Assembly (NCBI GenBank): GCA_902826615.1
Contig: CADEFN010000003.1
Location: 455,133-519,132, forward strand
Direction: 5' to 3'
DNA length: 64,000 bases
DNA from: an uncultured Gemmatimonadota bacterium
GTDB taxonomy: Bacteria > Gemmatimonadota > Gemmatimonadetes > Gemmatimonadales > Gemmatimonadaceae
Below the pieces are notes generated by a model that did no database searches, was not told the origin of the DNA, and worked only from the letters and a program-made list of their open reading frames with translations. The number at the start of each line of letters is the position of its first letter. The first letter of the stretch is position 1. The position numbers were made by a program, and so were the translations under genes. Below, piece after piece: positions 35,964 through 46,500 of the stretch.

Positions 35964-36691
35964 GCGCGTGTGAACTCCGGTTCGGGATCGGGCTCGGCGG
36001 GGAGGATATCGGCGTCGGCGCCGGTAAAACGTCCCGAATGCATGGTCAGTACGCGATCGAGGAGGCCTTCGGCACTGTGGCGGTCATGCAGAACCACCAG
36101 GGCCGCCCCTCCCTCGGCGTGGACCACCTCACGCACCACCTCGTTGACCAGTGCGACCCCTGCCCGGTCGAAAGAATTGTAGGGCTCGTCCAGCAGCAGA
36201 AGGCGCGGCCGCTGGAGCAGCAACCTGCCTAACGCCAGTCGCCGCTGCATGCCGGAGGAAAAGGTGCGCACCCGCTCGCTCGCCTCGCGGCGTAGCCCCA
36301 CACGTTCCAGAATCTCGTCAATGCGCGCGGTCTCGCGTCCCAGCATGCTGGCAGCGAATTCGAGGTTCTCGCGCGCCGTCAGGTCGTCATACAAGCCGGG
36401 CTGCACGCCTAGCAGCGCCAGATGCGCGCGGGCCCAGTCGGGATCGGTCCTGATGTCCCGGCCATACACGGCGACTTCTCCGCCCGTCGGCTTGAGCATC
36501 GTGGCCACCACCCGCAGCAGTGTGCTTTTCCCCGACCCATTGTGCCCCTCGATCCCCACAACCTCCCCAGCACCAAGGCGCAGGCTCACGCCTCGAAGGG
36601 CCCAACGCCGGGCGAATCGCCGCGTCACTCCCCGGACTTCGAGGGCGGACACGGCGCCAGAAGGAGGGGGAGTTTCCTGACCCATCGGCAC
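35960..36691 (-). CDS. ccmA: ABC ATPase CcmA
   Basis: A 243-residue nucleotide-binding protein with Walker A GHNGSGKS, signature FSSGMQRR, Walker B LLLLDEP and an H-loop (LVVLHDRH). It is the first gene of the ccm operon, whose order A-B-C-D-E-F-G-H is the same as in E. coli. Start is GTG 36691 or ATG 36685. The promoter should lie in the 86-nt gap shared with corA. Confidence 0.93.
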   Translation of the reverse strand: MPMGQETPPPSGAVSALEVRGVTRRFARRWALRGVSLRLGAGEVVGIEGHNGSGKSTLLRVVATMLKPTGGEVAVYGRDIRTDPDWARAHLALLGVQPGLYDDLTARENLEFAASMLGRETARIDEILERVGLRREASERVRTFSSGMQRRLALGRLLLQRPRLLLLDEPYNSFDRAGVALVNEVVREVVHAEGGAALVVLHDRHSAEGLLDRVLTMHSGRFTGADADILPAEPDPEPEFTRA

Positions 36692-36777
36692 GAGGCCAAT
36701 TTAACCCACGGCGGGGCCCGTGGCGGGCGGGGGCGATACCTTACACCCGCGTCCGAACCCCCCTGAAAGGAGGGACC

Positions 36778-37818
36778 GTGGGAGACTCCACCAGCAATAA
36801 CGTCGGCCTGGCCCCCTCAGCCGCACCTCCGGTTGATGGAAAACTGCCGCGTTCGTTCCTCGCCCGTGATGGCACCGTGGTGCGGGACCTCGGTCTCAAG
36901 GAGCTCACCACCCACTGCCGCGAAGGGGGTGGACATCTCTGGGTCCACGTAGACAGCACGAGCCGGCAGCAGCTGGCCATTCTCGAGAAGCTCTTTGGGT
37001 TCCACCCCCTGGCCATTGAGGACGTGCTGAATCCATCCAGCCGACCCAAGGTGGATCAGTATGACAACTATCTCTTCGTCACCCTGCGTGCGGTACGCTT
37101 CGTCGCCGAGACGGACGATCCCTACGACCTCGAGACCGGCAACCTCTACTTCTTTCTCGGCTCGAATTTTCTGGTGACATGCCACCCCGGCCCTTCCCAG
37201 AGTGTCGATCAGGTCTCCGAGATCTGTCTGCGTACCCCTGACCTGGTGTTACGCGGGCCTGCCCGGCTGATGCACCAGATCATGGATGTGGCAATCGACG
37301 CCTACTTCCCCATTCTCGAAAAGGTCGACGACTTCCTCGACTCCCTCGAAGAGCGTGTTTTTGCGTCGTTCGACGAAAGTGCGTTGCGCGACATCTTTGC
37401 GGTCAAGCGGATGATTCTCTCCCTTCGGCGATACCTCTCGCCACAGCGCGAAATCTTCAACGTCTTGTCCAACCGGCCGTCGCCGCTCCTCACGCCCGAC
37501 TCGCAGATCTACTTCCGCGACATCTATGATCACATGCTCCGGATCAACGACTCGCTGGAGACCTATCGCGATCTGCTGGGCAGCACGATGGAAAGTTACC
37601 TGTCGCAGGTGTCCAACCGCCTCAACCTGGTCACCAAGGGCCTGAGTGTGGTGGCCACGCTGAGTGTGCCGTTCGTGGTCGTGAGCGGGATGTGGGGGAT
37701 GAACTTCACCACGGTGCCCCTGGCCACGTATCGCTGGGGCTTCGAGGTGATGCTCGTGTTGCAGCTCGCGTTAGGCTTCGGCCTTATCGGGCTGCTGCGC
37801 TGGAAGAAGTGGCTCTGA
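36778..37818 (+). CDS. corA: CorA-family magnesium/divalent cation channel
   Basis: A 346-residue protein: a large cytoplasmic N-domain and two C-terminal helices, with the selectivity motif GMN at 307-309 in the sequence SGMWGMNF. It imports Mg2+ or similar ions. The GTG start has an excellent ribosome site (AAAGGAGGG); the frame is open back to 36520 but overlaps the divergent ccmA. The C-terminus ends in a basic tail (RWKKWL) as in other CorA proteins. Confidence 0.93.
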   Translation: MGDSTSNNVGLAPSAAPPVDGKLPRSFLARDGTVVRDLGLKELTTHCREGGGHLWVHVDSTSRQQLAILEKLFGFHPLAIEDVLNPSSRPKVDQYDNYLFVTLRAVRFVAETDDPYDLETGNLYFFLGSNFLVTCHPGPSQSVDQVSEICLRTPDLVLRGPARLMHQIMDVAIDAYFPILEKVDDFLDSLEERVFASFDESALRDIFAVKRMILSLRRYLSPQREIFNVLSNRPSPLLTPDSQIYFRDIYDHMLRINDSLETYRDLLGSTMESYLSQVSNRLNLVTKGLSVVATLSVPFVVVSGMWGMNFTTVPLATYRWGFEVMLVLQLALGFGLIGLLRWKKWL

Positions 37819-37846
37819 CGCTGAGGGCGCACCCCGAGCGCGTCAG
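37815..37846. terminator. Possible shared hairpin between convergent corA and VWA genes
   Basis: CTGACGC (37815-37821, containing the corA stop) pairs with GCGTCAG (37840-37846, containing the VWA stop) over an 18-nt loop. It could end both converging transcripts, but the stem is short. Confidence 0.35.
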
Positions 37847-38841
37847 GGCACCGGGCCGCGCCATGCCATGAGGGCGAGTTCGGCGAGCAGCAGTGTGAGC
37901 GCCAGTCCCAGCGGCCAGCGATACAACTCCCCATATCGCGTGTAAACGCGGGTGCGCACTGGCGTACGCTCGAGCTGGTCGATTTCCCCCGTGATACGAT
38001 CGAGCGCCGCAGCATCACGAGCGCGGAAGTAGCGCCCCCCCGTTTTTTCGGCCACTTCCGTGAGCAGTGCGTCGTCGATTTCCACGGGACGGTTTTCGTA
38101 GCGAAGTCCGAAGACTCCCCGCCCAACGGGAACTGGCGCCATCCCCTCGGTGCCGACTCCGATCGTATAGATCTTCACACCGAAGGCGGCCGCAGCCTGT
38201 GCGGCGGTGCGCGGATCGATAGTGCCCCGGTTGTTCACCCCATCCGTGAGCAGGACAATCACCCGGGACCGCCCCGCCGCACTGCGGAGACGGTTTGCGG
38301 CAGTGGCGATCGCCGTCCCGATGGCGGTGCCGTCCTCAAGCTGGCCGGGCTGAAGGTTGTCCAGCGCCGCGAGCACAACGGGGTAGTCCGTGGTCAGCGG
38401 CACCTGCGTGAGCGCTTCACCCGAAAAAGCCACGATGCCAATGCGGTCGCTCGTGCGAAGGCTCACGAATTGCTTGACCTTCTCGCGAGCGACTTCGAGC
38501 CGGTTCTGCGGCTGGAAATCTTCGGCCAGCATTGAACTCGAAATGTCGAAGGCCACCACGATGTTGATGCCTTCGGAGTTCGACTGTTCGGTCCGACCTG
38601 CAAGCCGCGGTCTGGCGAGTGTTACGATCAGCCCGACGAGCACCGCACTCCGTAACCAGACGATTGCCCGACCGAACCACTTTCCGGCGCGCGGACCTCG
38701 AGCCAGCACGCGGGTGCCGGGAAAGGTGATGGCCGGAACTCCTCCACGACGCACCCGCCACCACCACCAGACCGGGAGCAGCAGCAAGGCCGCCAGCACC
38801 CAGGGACTCTCGAACTGGAAGCGGCTGAGCCAGTTGCTCAC
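37843..38841 (-). CDS. Membrane-anchored von Willebrand factor A protein (BatA-like)
   Basis: A 332-residue protein with two N-terminal helices (about 15-30 and 57-76), a VWA domain (about 92-270) and a C-terminal helix. The metal (MIDAS) motif is D99-I-S101-S-S103, and later Thr/Asp positions (LTTD, LLTDG) are kept. BatA-type proteins are found in aerotolerance operons next to MoxR ATPases, but no such genes flank it here. Start GTG 38841 has no clear ribosome site. Confidence 0.86.
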   Translation of the reverse strand: MSNWLSRFQFESPWVLAALLLLPVWWWWRVRRGGVPAITFPGTRVLARGPRAGKWFGRAIVWLRSAVLVGLIVTLARPRLAGRTEQSNSEGINIVVAFDISSSMLAEDFQPQNRLEVAREKVKQFVSLRTSDRIGIVAFSGEALTQVPLTTDYPVVLAALDNLQPGQLEDGTAIGTAIATAANRLRSAAGRSRVIVLLTDGVNNRGTIDPRTAAQAAAAFGVKIYTIGVGTEGMAPVPVGRGVFGLRYENRPVEIDDALLTEVAEKTGGRYFRARDAAALDRITGEIDQLERTPVRTRVYTRYGELYRWPLGLALTLLLAELALMAWRGPVP

Positions 38842-39156
38842 GAAGTGGCAGGGTAGATCGTCATGGGCATGATGTACACGGGTTGGCTGGCAAGGATCGA
38901 TTCAACGGTGCAACCTGAGGCGGGACGCGGCGGGTGACCAGTGTTAGAAGGACCGAATCGCGAGACGCCACACAGTGTCGCCATTTCCCTCCATACCACA
39001 CTCGGACAATATGACAAGGCGCATTCACCGACGCGCCTATGTTGTTCCACGGCAACGGTTAAGCCGATACTACCGAAAGCGAATTCTCTCCGGAACGTTG
39101 CGTGCACAGTACTGTGAGACAACGCACAAGTCCTGACCTCCCCTACTCGCTCCCTG
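38842..39156. other. Divergent intergenic region (315 nt) with a palindrome
   Basis: Lies between the VWA gene (-) and the GGDEF/EAL gene (+). A perfect 12-bp palindrome CACAGTACTGTG is at 39105-39116, about 40 nt before the GGDEF/EAL start, a good operator position. A minus-strand open frame across this gap (38838-39317) ends inside the VWA start and has no family features. No RNA gene seen. Confidence 0.45.
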
Positions 39157-40803
39157 ATGTCTGACGAAGCCTCACTGTCAAAACTTTCCGATGCGGTCCT
39201 TATTCTGGGGCGCGACGGGGTGATCGCCAAGGCCAGCAAAGGGATCGAGCGAATTCTGGGATTCCCTGCCGCCGATCTCAAGGGACGCCGGATCGGCAGC
39301 CTCGTGCATGAAGACAACCTGGCCGAGGCCGCTCAAGCACTCCGCCGGGTTGGTGAAGGTTCGGAGTTGCACACGCCCCAGCGCTGGCGGGTGAGAGCCG
39401 CCGACGGTGCTTTCATCGAAACCGACTGCACGGCAACACGCCTGGCCGACGCACCAGCGGAGCGGAGCGTGGTCGTGTCGTTTCGTCTCGCAACTGACCC
39501 TGATCCGAATCCGGCTGGCATCCTCCGCGACGCCCTGACCGGACTCGCAACCCGGGCACTCTTTCGCGACCGTACCGAACACGCGCTGGCTCGCGCACAT
39601 CGGCAGCAGCTTCCGCTGGCCGTCCTCCTGCTGGAGGTCGAGGACTTCCGTTCGGGTGCACATCGCGCTCAGCTGCAGGAGCTGGAGCAGATCATCGTCG
39701 CGGCCGCAAACCGCCTCAACACCGTGTTGCGGACCACCGATTCGGCGGGCCGTCTCGAGGGATCACGCTTTGCGATCCTGCTCGAGGACATGACCGACGA
39801 AAGCAACTTTGTGCAGGTGGCCGAACGCATCGGACAGGCCTTCGCCGCCCCCCTCATGGTCGGCACGAAGGGATTTGTCGGCAATGCCAACCTTGGTATC
39901 GCCAGCGCCACGCCCGAAGACACTGCCGACGACGTGATCCGGCACTCCGACGTGGCCCTGCGCGCGGCTCGCCGCCGCGGCAAGGGAGCCTGCGAGTTGT
40001 TCGACCCGAGGGTGCACGAACCGGCCCTCTCGCACACCAAGCTCGAAGACGACCTCCAGCGTGCCATCGAGGCGGGGGAGTTCTCCCTTGTCTACCAGCC
40101 CATCGTAATCCTGCGGAGTCGCCGGATTGCAGGGGTGGAGGCGCTCGTGCGCTGGAATCACCGCACCCGCGGCATGGTGCCGGCGGCCGCCTTTATTCCC
40201 GTGGCAGAAGAAAGTGGGGCCATCGTGGAGCTGGGGCGCTGGGTCATCCGGGAAGCCTGTCGTCAGGCGCGGGTGTGGCAGGATTCGATCGGCCCCGATC
40301 GCGCCCTCACCGTGACGGTGAACATCACGCCCAAGCAGCTGCTCCACGCCCGCTTCATCGACGATGTCGCGGTGGCCATCTCCGAAAGCGGGATCGAGCC
40401 ACATCGCCTGGTGCTGGAGATCTCTGAGGCCGGGCTGGCCAAACACCAGAAGGACGCCCTCAGGCAGCTGCGCGCGGTGCGCACCCTCGGTGTCCGCATC
40501 GCCATCGACGACTACGGCTCGCGGGGTTCGGTGCTGGGCGACCCGGCCGATATCCCGGTCGACATCCTCAAGATCGACCGCAGCTACGTGTCGCAGATGA
40601 ACCGCCGCCCCGAAGAAAACGCCGCCACACGAGCCATCGTCGCGTTAGGCAAGCTCAAGCGGCTGCGGACGGTGGCCGAGGGCATTGAACGGGAGGAACA
40701 ACTCGCTGAACTCCTCCGCTTCAAATGCGAGTACGGTCAGGGGGCGCTCTTCTCCGAACCGGTGAGCGCCGACGGATTCCTCGAGCTGCTTCGGCGGGAC
40801 TAA
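39157..40803 (+). CDS. PAS-GGDEF-EAL protein, GGDEF degenerate, probable c-di-GMP phosphodiesterase
   Basis: A 548-residue cytoplasmic protein: PAS domain (about 8-115), GGDEF-like domain (about 125-285) and EAL domain (about 300-545). The cyclase motif is EGSRF (residues 201-205) in place of GGDEF, so it cannot make c-di-GMP. The EAL domain keeps E328-A-L, Asn in VNIT, EIS, a DD pair (IAIDDYG), LKID and AEGIE, the set needed for hydrolysis; loop 6 reads DDYGSRGS instead of DDFGTGYS, so activity may be altered. Its stop overlaps the stop of the convergent YeiH gene. It probably lowers c-di-GMP in response to a PAS signal. Confidence 0.9.
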   Translation: MSDEASLSKLSDAVLILGRDGVIAKASKGIERILGFPAADLKGRRIGSLVHEDNLAEAAQALRRVGEGSELHTPQRWRVRAADGAFIETDCTATRLADAPAERSVVVSFRLATDPDPNPAGILRDALTGLATRALFRDRTEHALARAHRQQLPLAVLLLEVEDFRSGAHRAQLQELEQIIVAAANRLNTVLRTTDSAGRLEGSRFAILLEDMTDESNFVQVAERIGQAFAAPLMVGTKGFVGNANLGIASATPEDTADDVIRHSDVALRAARRRGKGACELFDPRVHEPALSHTKLEDDLQRAIEAGEFSLVYQPIVILRSRRIAGVEALVRWNHRTRGMVPAAAFIPVAEESGAIVELGRWVIREACRQARVWQDSIGPDRALTVTVNITPKQLLHARFIDDVAVAISESGIEPHRLVLEISEAGLAKHQKDALRQLRAVRTLGVRIAIDDYGSRGSVLGDPADIPVDILKIDRSYVSQMNRRPEENAATRAIVALGKLKRLRTVAEGIEREEQLAELLRFKCEYGQGALFSEPVSADGFLELLRRD

Positions 40804-41801
40804 CGCGAGAGCGTGACCGCGGTTGCGAGAGCAAGCGCGGTCAGCACGATCATCGACAGCACCGTCGCCACCGCGGTGCGTGCGCCGACGGCGCGCAGGC
40901 TCGACCAGCGCACGTTCAGACCGATCGCCGTCATCGCCAGCACCGTCAGCAGGTGTGACGCACTGCGGAGTGTGGGCACCGCGGCCGACGGAACCAGGCC
41001 GACACCATTGGCCGCCGCTCCAACCAGAAAGAGCGCCAGGTACGGTGGGAGCAAAGTGCGCCACTTCAAAGCGGGCGACTCCGCCGACGCCGTGAGCCGC
41101 GCGACCACGATCAGGAGCGGCGCCAGCAGGAGCACACGCGCGAGTTTCACCAGGGTGCCGATTTCTCCCGACGTCTCGCTGACCGGAAAGGTGGCGGCGA
41201 GCACCTGCGGCACGGCGTACACGGTGAGGCCGGCCCACACCCCGTATTGCACGTCGCTGAGCCCCAGCCAGAGACTGCCTAACGGCAGTGTGAGCACCAG
41301 CACGATGCTCAGGACGGCCGTGAGGGCAATGGACGACGCCGACTCCGCTGCCGGCGCGCGAATCACTCGCGCTACCGCGGCGATGGCCGAGTTGCCGCAG
41401 ATGGCGTTACCCGATGCCACCAGCAGTGCGTGCGTAGGTGTGAGCCCGCTCCGTCGCCCGATAAAGACACCGGCAGCCAGCGCCACGGCCACGGTGCCGA
41501 TGACCCCGAGCGCAAGCGCCAGCCCGAGTGGGGCAAAGGCCGAGGGATTGGTGGTGATCCCGAGCAGCACAATCGCCAGCTCCAGCGGATAGCGCCCAAT
41601 TGCCTTGAACGCGTCGTCGAACCCCTCGAGGGCGGGAAAGAGTGCCCGGATCTGCAACCCGAGCAGAAGACCCAGGACCACGGCGTCGGGAAACCAGGGA
41701 TATCGTGCGCGAAGGAGGCCGCTGGCGCTCACCGAAGCCCCCGCGACCGCAAGCGACAGCAGCAGTGGAGGCAGCTGGCGGGTCAGCGAGCCCTTCGTCA
41801 T
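40800..41801 (-). CDS. YeiH/UPF0324-family membrane protein
   Basis: A 333-residue polytopic protein of the YeiH family (putative sulfate or sulfonate exporter in some annotations). Family marks are the ICGNSAIAA segment after helix 4 and the repeated long helices to the end. No substrate is certain. Its ATG overlaps the stop of the AI-2E permease gene by 4 nt, and its stop overlaps the convergent GGDEF/EAL stop. Confidence 0.88.
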   Translation of the reverse strand: MTKGSLTRQLPPLLLSLAVAGASVSASGLLRARYPWFPDAVVLGLLLGLQIRALFPALEGFDDAFKAIGRYPLELAIVLLGITTNPSAFAPLGLALALGVIGTVAVALAAGVFIGRRSGLTPTHALLVASGNAICGNSAIAAVARVIRAPAAESASSIALTAVLSIVLVLTLPLGSLWLGLSDVQYGVWAGLTVYAVPQVLAATFPVSETSGEIGTLVKLARVLLLAPLLIVVARLTASAESPALKWRTLLPPYLALFLVGAAANGVGLVPSAAVPTLRSASHLLTVLAMTAIGLNVRWSSLRAVGARTAVATVLSMIVLTALALATAVTLSR

Positions 41802-42832
41802 GCCGCCGCCGGTGCCGGGTCGCTGCTCCCCTGCACCGGAGGCACGATATACTCCTTGCGATAAAGCCGGACGAACTCGAAGAAATACTGGATGGCCAGC
41901 GGCCCAAGGAGCACGCCTAACAACCCGAAGTATTTCACGCCCGCAAAGGCGCCGACGAGGGTGACCATGGGGTGCAGATTGGACACCCGCTTGTAGATCA
42001 CCGGACGAATGATGTTATCGACGTTGCTGGCCAGCACCGCCCCGGCCACAAGCACGATGATGGCCGGACCATACCGCTGCTGCAGCAGGAGCACGATCAA
42101 CCCGGGCAGCCACACCAGGGCACTGCCGAGCACGGGCAGGATCGACGCAAACCCGGTGACCACGCCCCAGAACAAGGCGTTAGGCAGCCCGGCGAGTGAA
42201 AAGCCCACGCCAATCAGCGATCCCTGCAGCACGCTGGTGAAGACGGTCCCCAGCACGGTGGCATAGGTCACCGAGTAGAACCGCTCCTTGAGCTCGTCTG
42301 CCGACGCTTCCGAAAAGGGGAGATACTCACGGAACAATCCCCACGAGTGCTCAGCGGAGATGAGCATGTAGTACAGCGCGAAAAACGAGATCAGCAGGTT
42401 GAGCGTCGCGCGGGCGGCGCCGCCCACAAAGTCGAAGGCCTGCTGGGAGAGCCACTGAAAGAAGGTGCCGCTGGCCTTGGCCAGTTCAGTGCCAACATCG
42501 ATGCTCCCGATCCTTGGCAGCTCCCTGAGCCGCCCCAGCACATTGCTCGCCTGGAGGCTTCGCAGCATCTCCGGCGCCTGGTCAGCGATGAGGGCCACAA
42601 TCCACATCACCGGCACCGCGATACACAGGATGGCGAACAGAAGAGTCAGGGTCGCCGAAGTGTGAAGGGACAGCCGCGTACGCAACCGCCGATGGACGGG
42701 CACACAGATCACATACAACACGGCGGCACCCAGGAGGCCGACCGCAAACGAGGAGACGGCAATGACAATGGCAATGCCGAGCCCGATGATCAGGAGCCCG
42801 GCCCGTTCGCGTTTGGTATGGAGGATCTGCAT
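41798..42832 (-). CDS. AI-2E/PerM-family transporter
   Basis: A 344-residue protein with about eight helices and the family features of this class (for example GVGFSLAGLPNALFWGVVTG and PVIYKRVSNLHPMV). Members are exporters of small molecules, and some are Na+/H+ exchangers; substrate unknown. It lies between an ArsR regulator and the YeiH protein with 4-nt or 11-nt spacings, so all may be regulated together. Confidence 0.9.
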   Translation of the reverse strand: MQILHTKRERAGLLIIGLGIAIVIAVSSFAVGLLGAAVLYVICVPVHRRLRTRLSLHTSATLTLLFAILCIAVPVMWIVALIADQAPEMLRSLQASNVLGRLRELPRIGSIDVGTELAKASGTFFQWLSQQAFDFVGGAARATLNLLISFFALYYMLISAEHSWGLFREYLPFSEASADELKERFYSVTYATVLGTVFTSVLQGSLIGVGFSLAGLPNALFWGVVTGFASILPVLGSALVWLPGLIVLLLQQRYGPAIIVLVAGAVLASNVDNIIRPVIYKRVSNLHPMVTLVGAFAGVKYFGLLGVLLGPLAIQYFFEFVRLYRKEYIVPPVQGSSDPAPAAA

Positions 42833-42843
42833 GGAGCGATAAT

Positions 42844-43158
42844 CTATCGCTCCAGCACCGCGACGCGCCGGTTCGCCTCCTTTTCAATGCGCCCGCACAT
42901 CAGTTCGCAGAGGCGGAAGATCTCCCGGTCAGCCAGGGCGTAGTAGACAAACAACCCGTCTTTCCGCCGCCTAACGAACCCCAGGGCATGCAGCTGGGCC
43001 AGGTGCTTCGATGTATTTGCCTGCGAGAGGCCTGTGCCCTCCACCAGCTCTGTCACCGTGCGTTCCCCGGGCCGGAGCTCGTTGAGGATTCGCAGACGTG
43101 CCGGATCGGCCAGGACCTTGAACCGCTCGGCCACCAGGTCGAGAAGGGCGGGTGTCAT
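42844..43158 (-). CDS. ArsR-family transcriptional regulator
   Basis: A 104-residue winged-helix protein (DNA-binding part LSQANTSKHLAQLHALGFV). The start at 43158 trims a non-coding extension. Two cysteines (RLCELMCGR) near the C-terminus could bind metal, but the classic CVC box of ArsR sensors is absent; the signal is not clear. It is in line with a DUF2892 membrane gene upstream and AI-2E/YeiH genes downstream. DUF2892 genes often stand near sulfur or metal-stress genes. Confidence 0.88.
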   Translation of the reverse strand: MTPALLDLVAERFKVLADPARLRILNELRPGERTVTELVEGTGLSQANTSKHLAQLHALGFVRRRKDGLFVYYALADREIFRLCELMCGRIEKEANRRVAVLER

Positions 43159-43271
43159 TTCACGAGGCACGGCGCACCACGGTTTTTGGGGAACGGCCAG
43201 CGGGAAACCGGTGGGACAATATAGCCCCCGGGTTCTCTCGAAACACACGTCGGGTCGGCACCACTGGGCAC

Positions 43272-43484
43272 TCAGGGTGCGGCGGTGCGCGGTCGGCACC
43301 CGAACCAGCCCAACGAGGCAAGGACCCGCTCCAGCGGACAGAATCCACTGAAGCTCATCTGGAACATGTTGAATCCAACAAACGCGGTAAAGCCAAACCA
43401 CCCGACGTGGACCCAGGTACCAAGGGCGACCGAGGCCATGACGAAGAGACCGGCAATTCTGAAGATGATTCGAGCGTCACACAT
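43272..43484 (-). CDS. Small inner membrane protein, DUF2892 family
   Basis: A 70-residue protein with two helices (about 7-24 and 28-46), matching the DUF2892 pattern: IIFRIAGLFVMASVAL, FTAFVGFNMFQMSFSGFCPLE. Function unknown; relatives are often next to rhodanese or ArsR genes. ArsR follows 113 nt downstream. The start ATG at 43484 has no clear ribosome site. Confidence 0.82.
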   Translation of the reverse strand: MCDARIIFRIAGLFVMASVALGTWVHVGWFGFTAFVGFNMFQMSFSGFCPLERVLASLGWFGCRPRTAAP

Positions 43485-43505
43485 GGGAGTAGGGCGTGGG
43501 GGGGG

Positions 43506-46500
43506 TCAGACCGTGCCGTGTGGCACGACAGGTACGGCAGAAAAGGCTGCTGCTGAGGCCGGCTGGGCTGCCAGGTTCGACGACTCCGAGCGGTGTCGCA
43601 GCTCCCAGTAGAGCAGTGGGACCACCACCATCGTGAGCAGGGTCGCCGCCACGGCGCCGAACATCAGCGCGACGGCGAGCCCCTGGAAAATGGGGTCAAG
43701 CACCATCACAAGACCCCCGATCACCACCGCCGCCGCCGTCAGCGCGATGGGGCGGAACCGGACCGCTCCCGCTTCGATCACCGCTTCGCGCAGCGAGCGG
43801 CCCCGCGATTCGGCGAGCTCGATGAAGTCGACCAGCAGGATCGAGTTACGCACAATGATGCCCGCCAGCGCGATCATCCCGATCATCGACGTCGCGGTAA
43901 AAAACGCCCCGGTCAGAGCATGTCCGGGCAAGATGCCGATCAATGTGAGCGGGATGGGCGCCATGATGACCAGGGGCGTCGTGAAGGACTGGAACCACCC
44001 GACTACCAGGACATAGATCAGGAGCAGGACCGCCGCGAAGGCGAGCCCCAGGTCACGGAAGACTTCGATGGTGACCTGCCACTCACCATCCCACTTGATG
44101 GCGACCTCGTTCAGCTGTGCAGGAGCAACAGAGTTGTAGCGGGCAATCGCCGCACCCTGCACGCGCACCGAATCGAGACGCTTGTTCATCTCGAGAATGG
44201 CATACACAGGCGATTCCACCGAACCGGCCACATCACCAGTGATGTAGATCGCCGGGCGCAGGTCCTTCCGGACCCTCAGTGTGGAGCGTGACGTCTCCAC
44301 CGGCTGCACAAACCTGCCTAACGGTTGCGGGCCATACAGCGTCGCTACCGGGATGGCGAGCAATGCCTCGAGGGATGAGCGATCGGAGATGTCGAGCCGC
44401 GGGACAATCGCCGTCGCCTCCCGCGCCGTCGGCGTGGCAGCGTAGCCGGCCGGTGCACCGGACATCGCCAGGTACACGGTCCGCGTGATCTGCTCGGCAC
44501 TCGCGCCAGCGCGAGCCGCGACCACCCGATCCACGCGGAGCGTTTGCCAGATGTGTGGCGCCTCGATGGTCCAGTCCACATCCACGACGCCGGGCGTTGT
44601 CTCGAATATCGCCTTCACCTGCTGCGCGGCGTCCAGACGCGACGCGTCGTCTGGGCCATACACTTCGGCCACCAGCGTCGAGAGCACCGGCGGGCCCGGC
44701 GGAATTTCTGCGACCTTGACCGAGGCACCCCAGCTGCGGCCGATCGAGTCGATCGCCGGCCGAACCGCAACGGCAATCGCGTGCGACTGACGCTTCCGCT
44801 CGGCGCGCGGCAGAAGGTTGACCTGCACGTCCACCTGGTTGGGGGCGCGGCGGAGGAAGTAGTGCCTGACAAGGCCGTTGAAATTGAATGGTGATGCCGT
44901 GCCCGCATACACCTGCGTGCTCAGCACCTCGGGCACCCCACGCAGGTACGACGCCACCGCCTCGCCTAACGCCTGACTCGACTCCAGGGTGGTCCCCTCA
45001 GGCAGATCGGCGATGATCTGGAATTCCGACTTGTTGTCGAAGGGGAGCATCTTCACCTGCACCAGGCGCACACCCAGCAGACCAACGGAGGCCAGCAGGA
45101 GGGCGATGGTCACGCCGTAAAACGCATACCGACGCCCGGGCCGGTCGATCAGCGGCGCCATGAAGCCGGCATACCAGCGCCCGAAGCGCCCCTGCTCTTC
45201 CGGTTCGTGCAACGTGTCCGCCGCGGTCATGCGGGCGACGTGCCCGCGCAGAAGACGGAGCGCGAGGTAGGGCGTGACGATGAAGGCCACGGCGAGCGAC
45301 GCCAGCATTGCCACCGACGCCCCTACCGGAATCGGGCGCATGTACGGTCCCATCATGCCGGAAACCACCGCCATCGGCAGGATCGCGGCAATCACGGTGA
45401 GTGTGGCCAGGATGGTGGGATTTCCCACCTCATCCACGGCCGCCACCGCTGCCTCGTCAGGCGAGCGGCCGCCGGCCTGCATGTGCCGATAGATATTCTC
45501 CACCACCACGATGGCGTCGTCGACCAGGATCCCGATGGAGAAGATCAGGGCAAACAACGTGATGCGGTTGAGGGTGTAGCCGAGGGCGTAGTACGCGAAC
45601 AATGTGAGGGCCAGCGTGACGGGAACCGCCACCAGCACCACCACCGCCTCGCGCCAACCCAGAAAGAGCCCGACCAGGAGTGTCACGGAGAGCGTCGCCA
45701 GCAGGAGATGCAGAATCAGCTCGCTGGCCTTCTCCGCCGCTGTTTCGCCGTAGTCGCGCGTGACGTCGACCGCCACATTGGCTGGTACGAGGCGTCCGCG
45801 CGCGTTGTCCACACGCTCCCGGATCGCGTGCGTGACGGCGGTGGCATTCGCACCTTTTCGTTTGGCAATCATCAGCGTGACGGCCGGCACGGCCTGCGCA
45901 CCACCAGCTGCATGGCTCACATAGTCAGTGCGCTCGCCAAACTCCTCCGTCACCGTGGCGACATCACGCACCATGACCGGAGAGCCCCCCCGCACCGAGA
46001 CCACAACCAATTCCGCCTCGGCGGCCGTGGCCAGCGGAGCACCGGCCTCCACTCGATAGACCACGTCGGCCGCAGCGAACTCTCCCGTCTGCAGACGAGC
46101 GGTTGCGCCTTCCAACGCCAGTGAGACTTCGCCAGGCGTGACACCACGTGACGCCAGTCGCGCCGGGTCGAGGGTCACCCGTACCTGGCGTGGCTTGCCC
46201 CCGGCGATCGACGTTTCCGACACATCACTCACGGTGCGGATCTCGTCCTCCAGATGCACGGCAATGGCGCGGAGTTCATCCGATGAGTAGTCGGGTGATG
46301 ACAGCGTCAGCGTCATGACGGGCACATCATCGATGGCGTGCGGCTTCACCACGGGAGGCAACGCACCGGGCGGCATGGCATCCGCAGATGCCTGCAGTTT
46401 GGCATGGACCCGGGTCACGCTGCGTTCCTGGTCCTCACCGACCTTGAAGCGCACCGTGACCATGGCATAGCCGCTACCCGACATCGTATACACGTGTTCG

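Noticed and set aside
38838-39317. 159-residue minus-strand frame across the VWA/GGDEF gap
   Set aside because: No ribosome site or family features; it overlaps the start of the GGDEF/EAL gene and the VWA gene.
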